Assembly (NCBI GenBank): GCA_040954595.2
Contig: CM082595.2
Span: 1,550,001 to 1,614,000 of the forward strand
Direction of reading: 5' to 3'
DNA: 64,000 nucleotides
From: Balanoglossus misakiensis
Taxonomy: Eukaryota > Hemichordata
In this document: positions 61,901-64,000 of the stretch, piece after piece
How the letters are laid out: each line of letters begins with the position of its first letter
Position numbering within the stretch: the first letter of the stretch is position 1
Notes under the pieces: model-generated
The model's input: only the letters and a program-made list of their open reading frames with translations
Database searches by the model: none
What the model was told of the DNA's origin: nothing
Made by a program: the position numbers and the translations under genes

Positions 61901-63172
61901 GGCTGCTTCCCTCACTCGACTTTTGAATGTGTATTTGACACAAGAACTTGGTCAATGACGGAGCGCGTGGTAAGATATATGTGTGGTGATGAAATTCTTG
62001 TATTCTGTTTTAATCATAATCTTCCATGTACATTTCATGAATATGTTATTACTGGTATTACGTTTGACATAGTTTTGATGCTGTCTTCATGAAGGTGCTG
62101 AACTCTGCAGTACTGAACCCATAAACAAAACGTGTCTGTGGTGCCTTAGAAGTTAGATATAAGTTACTGGATGATTCAGAAAGAACAGCTGGACTCTGAC
62201 CTGTCAATTTCTCAGATGGCTAAAGTGAAATAGTTATACTGCGAGGAATATTGTAGAATTGAGAACTTCACAGACACAGTTCAAGAGATAGGCAACTATG
62301 TCAAGAAGCACAGTTGTTTAAGGTATGTGTTCTGTCGATGTACCACCCATGGTACCACCAGTACTATTGATGTAAAGTGCATGCTTGTGTATGTATGTCA
62401 ACACAGAACTGAGTATATACATTCTCTCATATCCATGCCTATATTTGTCATCAGTTTTGCTTAGAAAGAGGGGCTTTTTAGTGATCAGTAGTCTTTTATT
62501 GTGGCCAGCACCATATCAGTTTGAAACCACCCACGTAACTACTTCTGAAAATAGACTTATCCTGTCTAACAACTGAAGGATTGTAAATTGTTATTCAAAT
62601 CAGAATGCAGTGTGATGTAAATCTAGAACACCTTATTTAGATATGGGATCTCCCCTGTCCGCTAATACCCTTTATACCACACACTTATCGATACTTCTGA
62701 GAACTCACTGCACAGGAGTATATCGCTTAGTCTAAAATTAGAAACTTCTGTTCACATTCAGAAAATGTGGTAGACTTCCTGTCATAGTGCAAGTAGAAAG
62801 TTGTTGCACACATAGTCATGTGAGTCTTCAGCCGAAAGTTTCATTGTATGGGTCGAGTGCACACTGGATTAGGGTCATTTACTTTGCGGCGATCAAGAGA
62901 ACAATACACACAGGTAAGGTTGCTTCTCATGGTGAAAATCTTCTCTATAGTATAGCTCAACCGTGTACACTGTAACACAAAGTGACGCACAGTATTTTCT
63001 CGGTGTATCATAGCTTGCCTTCAAAGTCAAGCCCAGAACATGCTGCCTCTTCAAAATTCAACTGCGTGCGAGCTGTAAGGACTACTACTTGGGATTTCGA
63101 CTTTAAGTGCTGTCTCCTAGAGATTTGCACTCAAACGCTGATAGTGATATCGGAGTATGAGAAAAACCTACA
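58925..63172. other. Intergenic stretch, no gene recognised
   Basis: More than 4 kb with only short open frames lacking family resemblance or splice partners. A short ATGA run occurs near 59324-59336. Long introns or UTRs of flanking genes could cross it unseen. Confidence 0.4.
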
Positions 63173-63373
63173 TACTGTAAAACGGGAAATTTTTGCGAAT
63201 GATAAATTTTTGCGAATCTTCGCGAGAGCAAAAAAAAACGTGATAATAAATAGTCGCGAAAGAACACTGTGTATAATAGAATGTTATGAGATAAAGAGAA
63301 CGCGAAAATTAATCGGTTGCCTCTGTTGATATCGCGAAAATTTCCTGTCGCAAAAATTTCCCGTTTTACAGTA
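63173..63373. mobile_element. MITE with 26-bp perfect terminal inverted repeats
   Basis: The termini 63173-63198 (tactgtaaaacgggaaattt onwards) and 63348-63373 are perfect inverted copies. The outermost dinucleotide is TA on both sides, consistent with a TA target duplication as in Tc1/mariner-type elements. The 201-bp element has no coding capacity; the interior repeats gcgaa/cgcga words of the termini. Confidence 0.85.
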
Positions 63374-64000
63374 CTCTCATCTGTCATTACATGGCATTCC
63401 ACTCTGCGTTGTTGACATACAGTCATCACGGCATTTGGTTTTGAAACCGAACACGTGAGCATTTTAACCCTTTCACTACCAGATCAATTTACTGGAAAAA
63501 GTTTTACAATATTTAGGACTCACTGCTGTTGCAGGTTGCCTTGATATAAATACACGAAGGCAGCAAAAATTCTATCCCTAATTGAAAAGCTTCACAGAAC
63601 CAATGAACTGTTGACAATCTAGACTAGTGCCGGCAGACGTTAAAACAGTGGATGACAATAAATCACTCCCATGTTTCTGGAATATGTAGTTACGCCTGAC
63701 CTCTCACCCAAGGGAAGTTCCTACCCATCATAAAACATTTACAGACAAAGATGTTCAGACAGTTTAGTCAGTAGGCGATGTCTTGGGGCTTGAGCTTCCT
63801 TGAGTATAAAGGTCAAGGGTAACCATATACAAACAGTCAACAGTCGCCTTGAAATGTTTGTGTAGGGGCAGTAGTCAAAAATATTCATTTTCTACGTAAT
63901 AATTATGTCAGCTATGTGTTTCCTGTTGAAATCATTCTTTTCGAAGTATGTTACTGATCACATGCTGGCATCAGTACATTTACTCCAGATTTGGAATTTG
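63374..64000. other. Window end, nothing recognised
   Basis: No exon, RNA gene or repeat could be supported. Confidence 0.4.

Overview
The window is a gene-dense stretch of an animal nuclear genome. All protein genes are split by GT-AG introns, the intergenic DNA carries microsatellites, MITE-like hairpins and a LINE remnant, and the families are metazoan: otopetrin, COP9 subunit 7, SLC2 transporters, a somatomedin-B/kringle receptor, scramblase and a GCNT glycosyltransferase. The mixture, in particular kringle and somatomedin B domains joined to a 7TM receptor, suggests a marine invertebrate, most likely a deuterostome such as a hemichordate or cephalochordate. The species is an inference; nothing in the sequence fixes it.

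Layout. 1-972 (-): 5' part of a core-2/I-branching beta-1,6-GlcNAc-transferase gene, running off the left edge. 2943-4954 (+): otopetrin proton channel. 5307-7161 (-): COP9 signalosome subunit 7 in seven exons, tail to tail with otopetrin. 7162-11928: no gene seen. 11929-15915 (+): a nine-exon gene with two fused cyclase/kynurenine-formamidase-type domains, a signal peptide and a GPI-like tail. 17127-28829 and 29976-35045 (+): two tandem SLC2/GLUT-type hexose transporters with twelve exons each and matching introns. Intron 10 of the first is almost entirely a 7.6-kb TCTG/CCTG/TG array. 35300-35444: a foldback element. 36762-38062 (+): a weakly supported orphan gene. 39057-43627 (+): a somatomedin-B + kringle + 7TM receptor. 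43843-43966: a 31-bp x4 tandem repeat. 47556-50335 (+): phospholipid scramblase with a truncated LINE in intron 6. 52718-55489 (+): two adjacent small secreted proteins with an acidic middle and a basic tail, which I do not recognise. 57811-58924 (+): an uncharacterised gene. 58925-64000: no gene seen, one MITE.

The genes do not form a pathway. Several code for membrane or secreted proteins (glycosyltransferase, otopetrin, cyclase pair, GLUT pair, receptor, scramblase, secreted peptides), but they look like independent transcription units. The best candidates for something undescribed are the acidic/basic secreted peptide pair, the giant DM2-like intronic array, the fused double cyclase and the receptor architecture. 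Exon boundaries were worked out by hand from splice consensus, reading-frame continuity and family similarity; no alignment or expression data were available.
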